A stretch of 64,000 nt of DNA from Tetracentron sinense (GCA_015143295.1 CM026562.1:16520041-16584040), one strand, 5' to 3'; positions 42,931 to 56,292 are shown, counted from the first letter of the stretch. The notes: a model not told the origin generated them from the letters alone. Program-made: numbers and translations.

Positions 42931-43841
42931 ACGGTAGATGTGGCCAGTCAATTGAATGGAAAAATATGTCCTTATTGGGTGAATGCCCATGTTGTGTGTG
43001 TAAGCTTCGGATACGAAGTGGTCTGAGTTGGTATACTCAGAGTTGGTGTATTTGTTTGAGTTGGTGGACTCATAGTTCGGTATGGAATCATCGGATTCCA
43101 GGTGAGTTGGGTTGGTATACCCAAGGTTTTGTCATGTTCGGGTGAAAGCCGGAACAGCGTGTGTGAGTCTAAATGACTCAATGTATTATGGTTATGATTT
43201 AGAGACTTTAAGCTAAACATTTGTGGGCTGTGGCCAATTAATAGAGTCTTAGGACTCGAAATGAAACATGATTGATGATTGAAACGATAATTTGGTAATA
43301 TAATACATTCATAACTGAACCTCATAATTGGAAAGTAATGTGAGGTCGGGAACCTCTGTTAGGGTGACGTAACCCTAAGTGACCTTGGGTCACAATTTAT
43401 TATATACTGTTCTATTTTACTGTAACATGCAAATTGAACTGCTTATTATATCATTATTGATGCGTGTTATTATGTGGAAAATAGTTTAGAAGGATTGTGG
43501 TTTTATTGAGCTTCATAGCTCACTGACTTTTTGTGTCAGCAGATCTCGGAGCTGCTGACCAGTAAGTGGAAAGTCCAATTGGACATTTTGGAAGCTTGTA
43601 CAAGTTGTACCTGGCGTGATAGAGACGCCTACTTTTGTAAAACAAACTGGATGTAAATAATACAGGTATATGGTTTGTATGATGGCTATTGTGATGACAG
43701 GTATTATTTGCTTTTTGGGAGCATTTGATAAATGTTTAAATTTCCCGCATTTTTGCGGGTAAAGTCTTCCGCTTGCATGATTTGACGAACGGACACGCGT
43801 CTCGGAACTTGATTCCCTAGGCGCGGGTTCGGGGCGTCACA

Positions 43842-46800
43842 GACGACTTCTGCAAAAGGGCCACTTACCATAGGCCTCACATTGCTCTCAGCTGCTCTTC
43901 TGCCTTTGCCTGTGTTGCTGTGATGAATATCCTTTGCTCTCGGCTTCATTATCGGTATGTTTTATCCTTTTGTTTAATTTCTTATCCTGTTTTATTAATA
44001 ATATGATTTTTTCTGATTGCTAAATGACATTTCTTTGCTAAAGTAGTTGATTACACATTTAAAATTATATGGAAACTTCGATGCAGAATCTATAACTTCT
44101 GAAACGGACCATTAATTCCCTGTTTAACCTTGCTTTCGGCCTCACTTACGGTAAGTCCCACCATTTTGATTTGGTACTCAAAATTTTCATTGAAATTTTG
44201 TTCTTGCTAATCTTATATTTTTCTGGCTTAAATAATTCTTCATAATTAGAATATTTGGTGCGTTAATTACTACCATCTGATAAATAACTAAAATATTATA
44301 CCTCAATAAAATTAAGGAGAGTGCTAGTCGTTGACGCCCACTTTTTTAGCACAAGCACAAATACTTTGTGATGGGGCTGGGGGCCCACAACCTAGGTGTT
44401 TATCGAACTGGTAAGAGTGGGACGTCCACGACCCTGCTGTAAGCACCCAATTTATACACCCCTTTCAATCTTTCAACCTTAGTTACCTCCAACCAAGTCC
44501 CCTTAACCCTAAGACAACCTTAGTTAAACCCCAAGTCAAAACCCTAGGTAAATCTCTAGTCAACCCTAGGCCTAACCCTAGGTAAACCCCTAATTATCCC
44601 TAGGAAAAACCATAGTTAACCTTAGTTAAACCCCAAGTCAAAACCCTAGGTAAATCTCTAGTCAACCCTAGGCCTAACCCTAGGTAAACCCCTAATTATC
44701 CCTAGGAAAAACCATAGTTAACCTTAGGAAAAACCCTAGCTAAACCTAGGCCTAACCCTAAGTCTAAGCCCTTGCTAAACTTTGGTCTAAACCCTAGTCA
44801 AAAGTTAGGTCAACCCCAAAGCCATAAGGCCCAAAACCCTGAGCCCTTAGGGCTAATACCCTGGCCAAGCCTTTAGGGCTCAAAAACTTTTAAAACTCGG
44901 CCTAGTCCCAAGCAAGGGCCCAAAAATTCAAAAAACCACCCACGTACCGCGTGCATGCATTGGCTAGGCCCCTTCAGGGTTAAAACCAGGTGTTCTCTGT
45001 TCCAGCCTCTGTGGTCCTCACTTGAGCAAGCCCTGGTCCATTCCAGGGCATGGGCTAGACTCGTAGGACCTTCCTGAGATTACCTTGGTCTTTCCAGGGT
45101 AATCCCCTCTGCCTAACAATGGTTAAAATACAAAAAAAAGAATTGGCCAGAATGGTGGTAGTTATTCTACCGCCATTCTTAAACTTTCATTACAGGTGAA
45201 GCAAGCCACTGTGGCCCCACTTTGGAGCCTAGTCTTGGGCCCACCATAGGCCCAGGACGCGTGACAAACTTCCGTGGCAAACTTCCCTTGACCTTACCTG
45301 ATGGTGTGTGACACCTTGAGTTTAGATTTAACCACTGGCCTGGTTAGCAAAAATTGACCGAGAATGACGGTTGAACATCTATCGCCATTTCCATTCTATA
45401 CAGAATTGGAAATGGCGGTAATGTATTTACCGCCATTCCTAATTACTTGTTCAATTGGCTTTGCAGAGGCCGAGGCTTGGTAGGAGGCCATTCTAGGCCC
45501 TGTTAAACTCCCTGGGCCCACCTTAGACCTGCCTAGACCTTAATCATGCGTTAACCCAACCCTGATTAGTTTTTAACCATGGCTAGCTGATTTATCCTTT
45601 GGTGTAAAATTTTGAAAAGTCCCTAAAAATCCAAAAAATCATAAAATGCAAGAAGTGATGAAAATCAAACTTTGCAATTTGCCTAACCATGGTAAAATGA
45701 GCTTGACCATAGTTAATCCCTCCTTGATCATGGTCAAGCCCATTTAAATCCTGGAAATTCTCTGAAATTCCCAAAAAATCAGAAAAGGTATTTAGTGACC
45801 AAATCGTAGCATACAGTCTCCCTAACCACGATGAACTGGACTAACCATGGTTAAACTCCTGAATTAACCATGGTTAAGCTCATTTAACCCTGGAAGTATT
45901 CTGGAAAATTCTCTGAAATTTTCCAGCTTGGTATAAGGACCATAAAGCTGAATTTGGACCTTTTCAACCTTGGTTACCAACCCTAACCATGGTTAGACTA
46001 CCTCTTAACTACGGTTAAACCCATTTTGGCATTCGGGCCTAATCATGGCCTAGCCAACCCTAACCCCCCGGGGCTTACCTTTGACCTCCTGGTCCATACT
46101 TTGGCCTTCGGGCCTAAACCGGCCTACCGGGCCCAACCTTTAGTCTACCGGACTGAACCTCAGCCTCCGGGCTTAACTCTTGGCCTATGGACCTAATCCC
46201 AAGCCTCAGGGGTTCACCCTTGGCCTACCGGGCCTAATCCAACTAAACCAAGCACTTGACCAACTCGGTCAACAAAACCCTAGCCCCCGGGCTAGACCCT
46301 ACGCTACCCTTCGTGCACATACACACTTCCTTAGCCTTGGCACGGGCTCGTGTGCCAGAACTACGCTCGGTCTGATCTCACCCCAATGTGAGTATGTAGG
46401 CAACTAGCCCGGGTTCGACTTTAGTTAGCTTTTCCTTTCTTGGATTCGTATAAATTAAAACTAAGGCATTTGACTAGTAATTGACATTAATTTAGCTTAT
46501 ACTTAGGGAGTAGGTAACCATTGCCAAATGGAGGAACCAAAGTACCTAACACCTTCCCTGGGTCTTAACCGAACCTCTTACCCAGAACTTTAAGCAGACA
46601 AAGACCTTATGCATAAACCTGGGGACTTATCCCTCTTGAATAAATAAGTGGCGACTTATAATCATAACCCATACCCCTAACTGTGTGACGGGACGGGATC
46701 CGTGCTCACACCTGTGAGTCTACGTGCAGCTAATTCCTAAAAGTAATACTTTTTTCTATTATAATACTATACTACAGAAATTGTGGTCGCTTTAGTTTAT

Positions 46801-47059
46801 TGAGTTATATTATTTTGATTATTTATCTACTGGTAGTATTTAGTTTAGCGAGTTAATCAATAGGGACTAGACATCCTAGTTGAGGGAAATTCCATGTTAA
46901 AGACTTGATCCAAATACAATCCTCTTCTTAGTTCTTGTACTTTTAGGTATTATATTTTATATTCTTTATTCTTCAAAAATTTTGATGTAGAAACTGACAT
47001 TCTGAACTTTTTTGCATGTACAATTACATCTTGTGAACTATATGGAATGGGGCGTGAAC
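43842..47059 (+). repeat. Array unit 1 (3218 bp)
   Basis: A complete unit starting with the GACGA TSD of the gypsy element. The AACCCTAGG block carries an extra ~100-bp internal duplication (44518-44618 repeated at 44620-44722), explaining its extra length. Confidence 0.85.
45152..45450 (+). repeat. AATGGCGGTA hairpin cluster (unit 1)
   Basis: Three successive stem-loops sharing the stem AATGGYGGTA/TACCGCCATT with 5-base loops: near 45153-45180, 45370-45395 (diverged here) and 45411-45440. A central TCCATTCTATACAGAATTGGA links the last two. It is present in units 2, 6 and 7 (about 48290-48560, 58690-58970, 61695-61970) and deleted in units 3-5. Confidence 0.8.
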
Positions 47060-50000
47060 GACGACTTCTGCAAAAGGGCCACTTACCATAGGCCTCACAT
47101 TGCTCTCGGCTGCCCTTCTGCTTTTGCCTGTGTTGCTGTCGATGAATATCCTTTGCTCTCTGCTTCATTAGCGGTATGTTTTATCATTTTGTTTAATTTC
47201 TTATCCTGTTTTGTTAATAATATGATTTTTTCTGATTTCTCAAGGACATTTCTTCGCTAAAGTAGTTAATTACACAATTAAAATTATATGAAAACTTTGA
47301 TGCAGAATCTATTAACTTCTAAAACGGACCATTAATTCAATTGTTTAACCTTGCTTTCGGTTTCACTTACGGTAAGTCCCACCATTTTGATTTTGATTGG
47401 GTACTCAAAATTTTCATTGAAATTTTGTTGTTGCTAATCTTATTTTTATGGCTTAAATAATTTTACATACTAAGAATATTCGGTGCGTTAATTACTAACA
47501 TTAGATAAATAATTAAAATATTATACCGCAATAAAATTCAGGGGAGTGCTAGCCGTTGATGCCCACTTTTTTAGCATAAGCACAAATAGTTTGTGGTGGG
47601 ACCGGGGGCACACAACCTAGGTATTTTTCGAACTGGTAAGAGCGGGACGTCCACGACCCTGCTATAAGCACCCAATTTATACACCACTTCCTTAACCATG
47701 GTTAAAATCTTTTAACCATGGTTACCTCCAACCAAGTCCCCTTAACCCTAGGAAAACCTTAGTTAAACCCCAAGTCAAAAGCCTAGGTAAATCTCTAGTG
47801 AACCCTAGGCCTAACCCTAGGTAAACCCCTAATTAACCCTAGGATAAACTATAGTTAACCTTAGGAAAAACCCTTGCTAAACCTAGGTCTATCCCTAAGT
47901 CTAAACCCTAGCTAAACCTTGGTGTAAACCCTAATTAAACACTAGGTCAACCCCAAAGCCTTCAGGCCCAAAACCCTAAGCCCTTAGGGCTTAAACCCTT
48001 ACCAAGCCCTTAGGGCTCAAAAACTTTTAAAACTCGGCCTAGGGCCAAGCAAGGGCCCAAAAATTTCAAAAAACCTCCCCCGTACCACGTGCATGCTTGG
48101 GCCAAGCCCCTTCTGGGTTAAAACTAGTTGTTCTTTGTTCCAGCCTCCGTGGCCCCCACTTCAGCAAGCCCTGAGCCATTCCAGGGCATGGGCTAGACTC
48201 GTAAGACCTTCCTGAGATGACCCTGGTGCTTCCAGTGTAACCCCCTCTGCCTAACCATGGTTGAAATATAAAAAAAAGAATTGGCTAGAATGGCGGTAGT
48301 TATTCTATCTCTATTCTTAAACTTTCATTACAGGTGAAACAGGCCACTGCAGGCCCACTGTAGAGCCCTGTCCAGGGCCCACTATAGGCCCAGGATGCAT
48401 GGCAAACTTCCCTTGACCTTACCTGAGGGTGTGTGACACCTTGGGTTTAGATTTAACCCCTGCGTTAGCAAAAATTGACTGAGAATAGCGGTAAATCATC
48501 TATTAGCATTTCCATTATATACAGAATTGGAAATGGCAGGAATGTATTTACCGCCATTCCCAATAACTTGTTGAATGGGCTTTGTAGTGGCCCAGGCCTG
48601 GTAGGAGGCCATTCTAGGCCCTGCCAAACTCCCTGGGCCCATCTCAGACCTACCCAGACCTTAACCATGGGTTACCCCAACCCTGATTAGTTTTTAACCT
48701 TGGTTAGCTGATTTAATCTTTGGGGTAAAATTCTGAAAAGTCCCTAAAAATCCAAAAAATCATAAAATGTAACAAATGAATAAAATCAAACTTTGCAATT
48801 TGCCTAACCATGGTAAAATGGGCTTGACCATGGTTAATCCCTCCCTTGAACATGGTTAAGCCCATTTAAATCCTGAAAATTTTCCAAAATTGCCAAAAAA
48901 TCAGAAAAGGCATTAAGTGATCAAAATCGCACCTTAGAGTCTGCCTAACCACGATTAACTGGACTAACCATGGTTAAACTCCTTAATTAACCATGGTTAA
49001 GCCCATTTAACCTTACAAGAATTCTGGAAAAATCACTGAAATTTTCAGGCATGGTTAAAAGGCCATAAAGCTGAATTTGGACTTTGTCAACCGTGGTTAG
49101 CAACCCTAACCATGGTGAGACCACCCTTTGATTCCGGTAAAACCACTTTTGCCTACCGGGCCTAATCTTGGCCTACCGGGCCCAACTCTAAGCCCATTGG
49201 GCTTATCTTTGACCTCCAGGGCCAAACTTGGGCCTCTGGGCCCAAACCGGCCCATCTGGCCCAATCTTTAGTCTACCGGAGTGAACCCTAGCCTCCGGGC
49301 TTAACTCTTGGCCTCCGGGCCTAATTCCAAGCCTCATGGGTTCACCCTTGGCCTATGGGGCCCAATCCAACTAAACTAAGCACTTGACCAACCCGGTCAA
49401 CAAAACCCTAGCTCCTGGGCTAGACCCTAAGCCACCCTTGGTGCACACACACACTCCCTTAGTCTTGGCATGCGCTCATGTGCCAGAACTACGCTCAGTC
49501 TGATCTCACCCCAATGTGAGTATGTAGGGAACCAACCCGTGTTCGACCCTATTTAACTTTTCTATTTTTGGATTAGTATAAATTAAAACAAAGGTATTTG
49601 ACTAGTAATTGACATTAATTTGACTTATAATTAAGGAGTAGGTAACCATTGCCAAATGGGGGAACTAGGGTGCCTAACACCTTCCCCGGGTGTTAACCGA
49701 ACCTCTTACCTAGAACTCTAAGCAGACCAAGACCTTATCCATAAACCCGTGGACTTATCCCTCCTGAATAAATAAGTTGCGACTCATAATCATAACCCAT
49801 ACCCCTAACTGTGGGCATGGACGGCTTCCGTGCTCACACCTACGAGTCTACATGCACCTAAATCCTAAAAGTAATTCTTTTTTCTATTATAATACTATAC
49901 AATAGAAATAGTGGTCCCTTTAGTTTATTGAGTTATATTATTTTTATTATTTATCTACTGGTAGTATTTAGTTGAGCGAGTTAATCAATAGTGACTAGAT

Positions 50001-50187
50001 ATCCTGGTTGAGGGAAATTCCATGTTAAAGACTTTATCCAAATACAATCCTCTTCTCAGTTCTTGTACTTTTAGGTATTATATTCCATATTCTTTATTCT
50101 TCAAAAATTTTGATGTAGAAACTGACATTTTGAACTTTTTTGCATGTACAATTACATCTTGTGAGCTATATGGAATGGGGCGTGAAC
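47060..50187 (+). repeat. Array unit 2 (3128 bp)
   Basis: A complete unit with all blocks in order. Confidence 0.85.
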
Positions 50188-52756
50188 GACGACTTCTGCA
50201 AAAGGGCCACTTACCATAGGCCTCACATTGCTCTCGGCTGCCCTTCTACTTTTGCCTGTGTTGCTGTCGATGAATATCCTTTGCTCTTGGCTTCTTTAGT
50301 TGTATGTTTTATTATTTTGTTTAATTTCTTAGCTTTTTTTGTTAATAATATGATTTTTATTTTTATTTTTAAAGGACATTTCTTCGCTAAAGTAGTTAAT
50401 TACAAAATTAAAATTATATGGAAACTTCGATGCAGAATCTATAACTTCTAAAACGGACCATTAATTCCTTGTTTAACCTTGCTTTCGGCTTCACTTACGG
50501 TAAGTCCCACCATTTTGATTGGGTACTCAAAATTTTCATTGTAATTTTGTTCTTGCTAATCTTATTTTTATAGGTTAAATAATTTTACATCATAAGAATA
50601 TTCGGTGTGTTAATTATTAACATTAGATAAATAATTAAAATATTACACCTCAATAAAATTAAGGGGAGTGCTAGCCGGTGACGCCCACTCTTTTAGCACA
50701 AGTACAAATAGTTTGTGGTGGGGCCGGTGGCCCACAACCTAAGTGTTTGTCGAACTAGTAAGAGTGGGACGTCCGCGACCCTGCGGTAAGCTTCCAATTT
50801 GTACACCCCTTTCTTAACCGTGGTTACCTCCAACCAAGCCCCGTAACCATAGGACAACCTTAGTTAAACCCCAAGTCAAAACCCTTGGGGTTAGTTAACT
50901 ATGGTTTAGTCAGCCCTAGGTAAACCCCTAATTAACCCTAGGATAAACCATAGTTAACCTTAGGAAAAACCCTAGCTGAATCTAGGTCTAACCCTAAGTC
51001 TAAACCCTAGCTAAACCTTCTTGTAAACCCTAGTCAAACACTAGGTCAACCCCAAAGCCTGAAGGCGCAAAACCCTAAGAACTTGGGGCTTAAATCCTTG
51101 CCAAGCCCTTGGGGCTCAAAAACTTTTAAAACTCGGCCTAGGCCCAAGCAAGGGCCGAAAAATTCAAAAAACCACCCCCGTACCGCTTGCATGGATGGGC
51201 AAGACCCTCAGTCTAGGCCCTGCCAAACTCCCTAGGCCCATCTCAGACCTGCCCAGACCTTAACCATGGGTTAACCCAACCCTGGTTCTTTTTTAACCTT
51301 GATTAGCTGATTTAACCTTTGCGGTAAAATTCTGAAAATTCCCTAAAAATCCAAAAAATCATAAAATGCAAGAAATGATTAAAATCAAACTTTGCAATTT
51401 GCTTGACCATGGCAAATTGAGCTTGACCCTGGGTAATCCCTGCCTTGATCATGGTTAAGCCCATTTAAGTCCTGGAAATTCCTAAAATTTCTAAAAATCA
51501 GGAAAATGCATTAAGTGACCAAAATCGCACCTTACGGTCTGCCTAACCACGATTAATTGGACTAACCATGGTTAAACTTCTAAATTAACCATGGTTAAGC
51601 CCATTTAACCTTGGAAGAATTCTGAAAAAATGTATGAAATTGCCAAGCATGGGTAAGGACCGTAAAGCCGAATTTGGACTTTGTTAACCATGGTTAGCAA
51701 ACCTAACCATGGTTAGACCACCCCTTAACTCCGGTTAAACCCATTTTGGCCTTCGGGCCTAATGTTGACCTACTCAACCCTAAGCCCATCAATGATACCT
51801 TTGACTTCTGGGTCCAAACTTTGGCCTCCGGGCCCAACCTTTAGTCTACCGGATTGAACCCTAGCCTCCGGGCTTAACTCTTGGCCTTTGGGCCTAATCC
51901 CAAGCCTAAGGGGTTCAGCCTTGGCCTACCCGGCCCAATCCAACTAAACCAAGCACTTGACCAGCCCGGTAAACAAAACCCTCACCCCCGGGCTAAACCC
52001 TAAGCCACCCTTTGTGCACATACACTCCCTTAGCCTTGGCACGGGCTCATGTGCCAGAACTACGCTCGGTCTGATCTCACCTCAATGTGAGTACGTAGGC
52101 AACCAGCCCGGGTTCGACCCTAATTAGCTTTTCCTTTCTTGGATTCGTATAAATTAAAACTAAGGCATTTGACTAGTAATTGACATTAATTTGACTTATA
52201 CTTAAGAAGTAGGTAACCATTGCCAAATGGGGGAACCAGGATGCCTAACACCTTCCCCAGGTCTTAACCGAACCTCTTACTCAGAACTCTAAGCAGACCA
52301 AGACCTTATGCATAAACCCAGGGACTTATCTCTCCTGAATAAATAAGTGGCGACTTATAATCATAACCCATACCCCTAACTGTGTGAGGGGATTGGATCC
52401 GTGGTCACACCTGCGAGTCTACATGCAGCTAATTCCTAAATGTAATACTTTTTTCTATTATAATACTATACTACAGAAATTGTGGTCCCTTTAGTTTATT
52501 GAGTTATATTATTTTGATTATTTATCTACTGGTAGTTTTTAGTTTAGCGAGTTAATCAATAGTGACTAGACATCCTAGTTGAGGGAAATTCCAAGTTAAA
52601 GACTTGATCCAAATACAATCCTCTTCTTAGTTCTTGTACTTTTAGGGATTATATTTTATATTCTTCATTCTTCAAAAATTTTGATGTAGAAACTGACATT
52701 TTGAACTTTTTTGCATGTACAATTACATCTTGTACTATATGGAATGGGGCGTGAGC
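50188..52756 (+). repeat. Array unit 3 (2569 bp), lacks hairpin block
   Basis: Around 51200 the sequence jumps from the GTACCGC-TGCATGG phrase directly to TCTAGGCCCTGCCAAACTCC, deleting about 0.5 kb including the hairpins. Confidence 0.82.
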
Positions 52757-54452
52757 GACGACTTCTGCAAAAGGGCCACTTACCATAGGCCTCACATTGC
52801 TCTCGGCTGCCCTTCTGCTTTTACCTGTGTTGCTGTCAATGAATATTATTTGGTCTGGGCTTCATTAGCGGTATGTTTTATCATTTTGTTTAATTTCTTT
52901 TCCTGTTTTGTTAATAATTTGATTTTTTCTGATTTCTCAAGCACATTTCTTCGCTAAAGTAGTTAATTACACAATTTAAATTATATGGAAACTTTGATGC
53001 AAAATCTATAACTTCTAAAACGGAACATTAATTCCATTGTTTAACCTTGCTTTCGGTTTCAAATGCAAGAAATGATTAAAATCAAACGTTGCAATTTGCC
53101 TGACCATGGTAAATTGAGCTTGACCATGGGTAATCCCTTCCTTGATCATGATTAAGACCATTTAAATCCTGAAAATTCCCTAAAATTTCCAAAAAATCAG
53201 GAGGCATTAAGTGACCAAAATCGTACTTTACGGTCTGCCTAACCACGATTAATTGGACTAACCATGGTTAAACTTCTAAATTAACCTTGGTTAAGCCCAT
53301 TTAACCTTGGAAGAATTCTGGAAAAATCTCTGAAATTGCCAAGCATGGTATCAGGACCATAACGCTGAATTTGGAACTTGTCAACCATGGTTAGCAAACC
53401 TAACCATGGTTAGAGCATCCTTTAACTCCGGTTAAACCCATTTTGGCCTCCGGGCCTAATGTTGACCCACCCAACCCTAAGCCCATCGACGATACCTTTG
53501 AACTCTGGGTCCAAACTTTGGCCTCCGGGCCCAAACTGGCTTACCGGGCCCAACCTTTAGTCTATCGGACTGAACCCTAGCCTTCGGGCCCAATCCCAAG
53601 CCTCAGGGATTCACCCTTGGCCTACCGGGCCCAATCCAACTAAACCAAGTACTTGACCAACCCCGTCAACAAAACCCTAGCCCTGTGGCTAGACCCTAAG
53701 CCACCATTGGTGCACACACACACTCCTTTAGCCTTGGCAGGGGCTCATGTGCCAGAACTATGCTCAATCTGATCTCACCCAAATGTGTGTACGTAGGCAA
53801 CCAATCCGGGTTCGACCCTAGTTAGCTTTTCCCTTCTTGTATTAGTATAAATTAAAACTAAGACATTTGACTAGTAATTGACATTAATTTGGCTTATATT
53901 TAGGGAGTAGGTAACCGTTGTCAAATGGGGAACCAGGGCGCTTAACACCTTCCTTGGGTCTTAACCGAATCTCTTACCGAGAACTTTAAGTAGACCAAGA
54001 CCTTATCTATAAACCCGGGGACTAATCCCTCAATAAATAAGTGACGACCCATAATCATAACCCATACCTCTAATTGTGGGCGGGGACAGGATCCGTGCTC
54101 ACACTTGCGAGTCTACATGCAGCTAATTCCTAAAAGTAATATTGTTTTCTATTATAATACTATACTATAGAAATAGTGGTCCCTTTAGTTTATTGAGTTA
54201 TATTATTTTTATTATTTATCTGCTGGTAGTATTTAGTTTAGCGAGTTAATCAATAGTGACTATATATCCTGGTTAAGGGAAATTTCATGTTAAAGACTTG
54301 ATCCAATTACAATCTTCTTCTTAGTTCTTGTACTTTTTGGTATTATGTTTTATATTCTTTATTCTTCAGAAATTTTGATGTAGAAATTGACATTTTGAAC
54401 TTTTTTGCATGTACAATTACGTCTTGTGAGCTTTGTGGAAAGGGGTGTGAAT
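52757..54452 (+). repeat. Array unit 4 (1696 bp), large internal deletion
   Basis: At about 53060 the exon-like block (TTGCTTTCGGTTTC) joins directly to AAATGCAAGAAATGATT of the CCATGG-rich block, removing roughly 1.4 kb. Confidence 0.82.
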
Positions 54453-55218
54453 GACGGCTTCTGCAGAAGGGCCACTTACCCTAGGCCTCACATTGCTCTC
54501 GGTTTTCCTGCTTTTGCCTGTGTTGCTGTTGATGAATGTCCTTTGTTGATGTCATTAATGGTAAGTTTTATTATTTTGTTTAATTTCTTATCTTGTTTTG
54601 TTAATAATGTATTTTCTGATTTCTAAAGTAGATTTCTTCGCTATTGTAGTTAATTACTCATTTAAAACTATATGAAACTACGATGCACAATCAACAACTT
54701 CTAAAAGGGATAATTAATTCCATGAAAACCTTGCGTTCGGATTCAGTTGCGGTAAGTCTCACCATTTTGATTGGGTACTCAAATTTTTCATACAAATTTT
54801 ACTCTCGCTAATCTGATTTTTTATGGCTTAAATAATGTTTCATAATAAGAATATTTGTTGCGCTAAATACTAACATTAGATAAGTAATTAAATATTATAT
54901 ATCAATAAATCTAAGGAGAGTGCTACCCATAGACGATCACTCTTTTTAACACAAGCACAAATACTGTGGTGGGGCCCACAATGTAGGTATTTGCCGAAAA
55001 GGTAAGAGTAGGACGTCCACGACCCTACGAGTCATGCAGCTAATTCTTAAAAGTAATATTTTTTCTTTAATAATACTATACTATAGAAATATTGATCCAT
55101 TTAGTTTTATTGAGGTTTATTAATTTTCTTATTTATCTAATGGTAGTATTTAGCTTAGCGAGTTAATTAATGGTGACTAGATGTCTAGGTTGAGGAGAAT
55201 TCCCTTCTAAAGACTCTA
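54453..55218 (+). repeat. Array unit 5 (~770 bp), most diverged and deleted
   Basis: It goes from GGACGTCCACGACCCTAC straight to the AGCTAATTC-TAAAAGTAAT block and then to the next unit's exon-like segment, whose first ~75 bp are missing. It has the highest point-substitution level in the array. Confidence 0.75.
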
Positions 55219-56292
55219 TGGTGCTGTCAATGAATACCCTTTGCTCTCGGCTTCATTAGCGGTATGTTTTACAATTTTTTAATTTCTTATCTTGTTTTGT
55301 TAATAATATGATTTTTTCTGATTTCTAAAGGACATTTCTTCGCTAAAGTAGTTAATTACACAATTAAAATTATATGGAACCTTCGATGCAGAATCTATAA
55401 CCTCAAAAATGGACCATTAATTCCTTGCTTAACCTTGCTTTCGGCTTCACTTGCGGTAAGCCCCACCATTTGGATTGAGTACTCAAAATTTTCATTGTAA
55501 TTTTGTTCTTGCTAATCTTATTTTTATTAGTTAAATAATTTTACATAATAAGAATATTCGGTGTGTTAATTACTAACATTAGATAAATAATTAAATTATT
55601 TTACCTCAATAAAATTAAGGGGAGTGCTAGCCGGTGACGCCCACTTTTTTAGCACAAGCACAAATAGTTTGTGGTGGGGCCAGGGGCCCACAACCTAGGT
55701 GTTTGTCGAAATGTTAAGAGTGGGACGTCCACGAGCCTACTGTAAGCACCCAATTTGTACACCCCTTTCTTAACCATGGTTAAAATCTTTTAACCATGGT
55801 TACCTCCAACGAAGTCCCTTTAACCCTAGGACAACCTTAGTTAAACCCGAAGTCAACCTTAGGTAAATCTCTAATCAACCCTCGGCCTAACCCTACGTAA
55901 ACCCCTAATTAACCCTAGGACTAACCATACTTAACCTTAGGAAAAACAAACCTGGTTCTAACCCTTAGTCTAAACCCTAGCTAAACCTTGGTCTAAACCC
56001 TAGTCAAACACTAGGTCAACCCCAAAGCCTTAAGGCCCAAAATCATAAGCTGAACCCTAGCCAAGCCCTTAGGGCTCCAAAACTTTTAAAACTCGACCTA
56101 GGCCAAAGCAAGGGCCCAAAAATTCAAAAAACCACCCCGTACTGTGTGCATGCATGGGCCGGGCCCCTTTTAGGTAAAAACCAAGTGTTCTCTGTTCCAG
56201 CTTCTGTGGCCCCCACTTGAGCAAGCCCTGGTCCATTCCAGGGCATGGGCTAGACTCGTAGGACCTTCCTGAGATTACCTTGTTCCTTCCAG

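Larger units (their letters stand above)
35803..43841 (+). mobile_element. Ty3/gypsy chromovirus (Tekay/Del-like) with aberrant 5' end
   Basis: An 8039-bp LTR retrotransposon in the + orientation with a 5-bp TSD. Order: 62-bp palindrome in place of the 5' LTR, primer-binding site, 95-codon leader ORF, gag-pol, polypurine tract, 2801-bp 3' LTR. The integrase C-terminus carries a chromodomain-like segment, placing it with plant chromoviruses; the RT/IN wording suggests Tekay/Del. The 5' LTR is effectively absent, so it could not be transcribed from its own promoter. Confidence 0.93.
41041..43841 (+). repeat. 3' LTR of the gypsy element (2801 bp)
   Basis: It begins TGTAACGACCCGG and ends GGGGCGTCACA (TG...CA). 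It holds a U3 with inverted TTGACCGGTCAA words, a TATA box, a purine-rich leader (GAGAGAAAG repeats, 41820-42030), a ~60-bp tandem repeat and the terminal imperfect palindrome. Small open frames inside it are not credible genes. Confidence 0.92.

Noticed and set aside
41151-43325. Open frames of 63-117 codons inside the 3' LTR
   Set aside because: No domain, no conserved start context, and they fall in U3/leader or tandem-repeat sequence.
44440-44880. True interstitial telomere
   Set aside because: The words are degenerate AACCCTAGG variants and not continuous TTTAGGG repeats; they recur once per array unit.
47012-47260. Small protein (MHVQLHLV...) repeated in array units
   Set aside because: The frame is shared because the DNA is repeated. 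It reads through an apparent splice donor into AT-rich DNA, varies in start and end between units, and has no recognisable domain. The opposite-strand Gln/Lys-rich frame is equally open.
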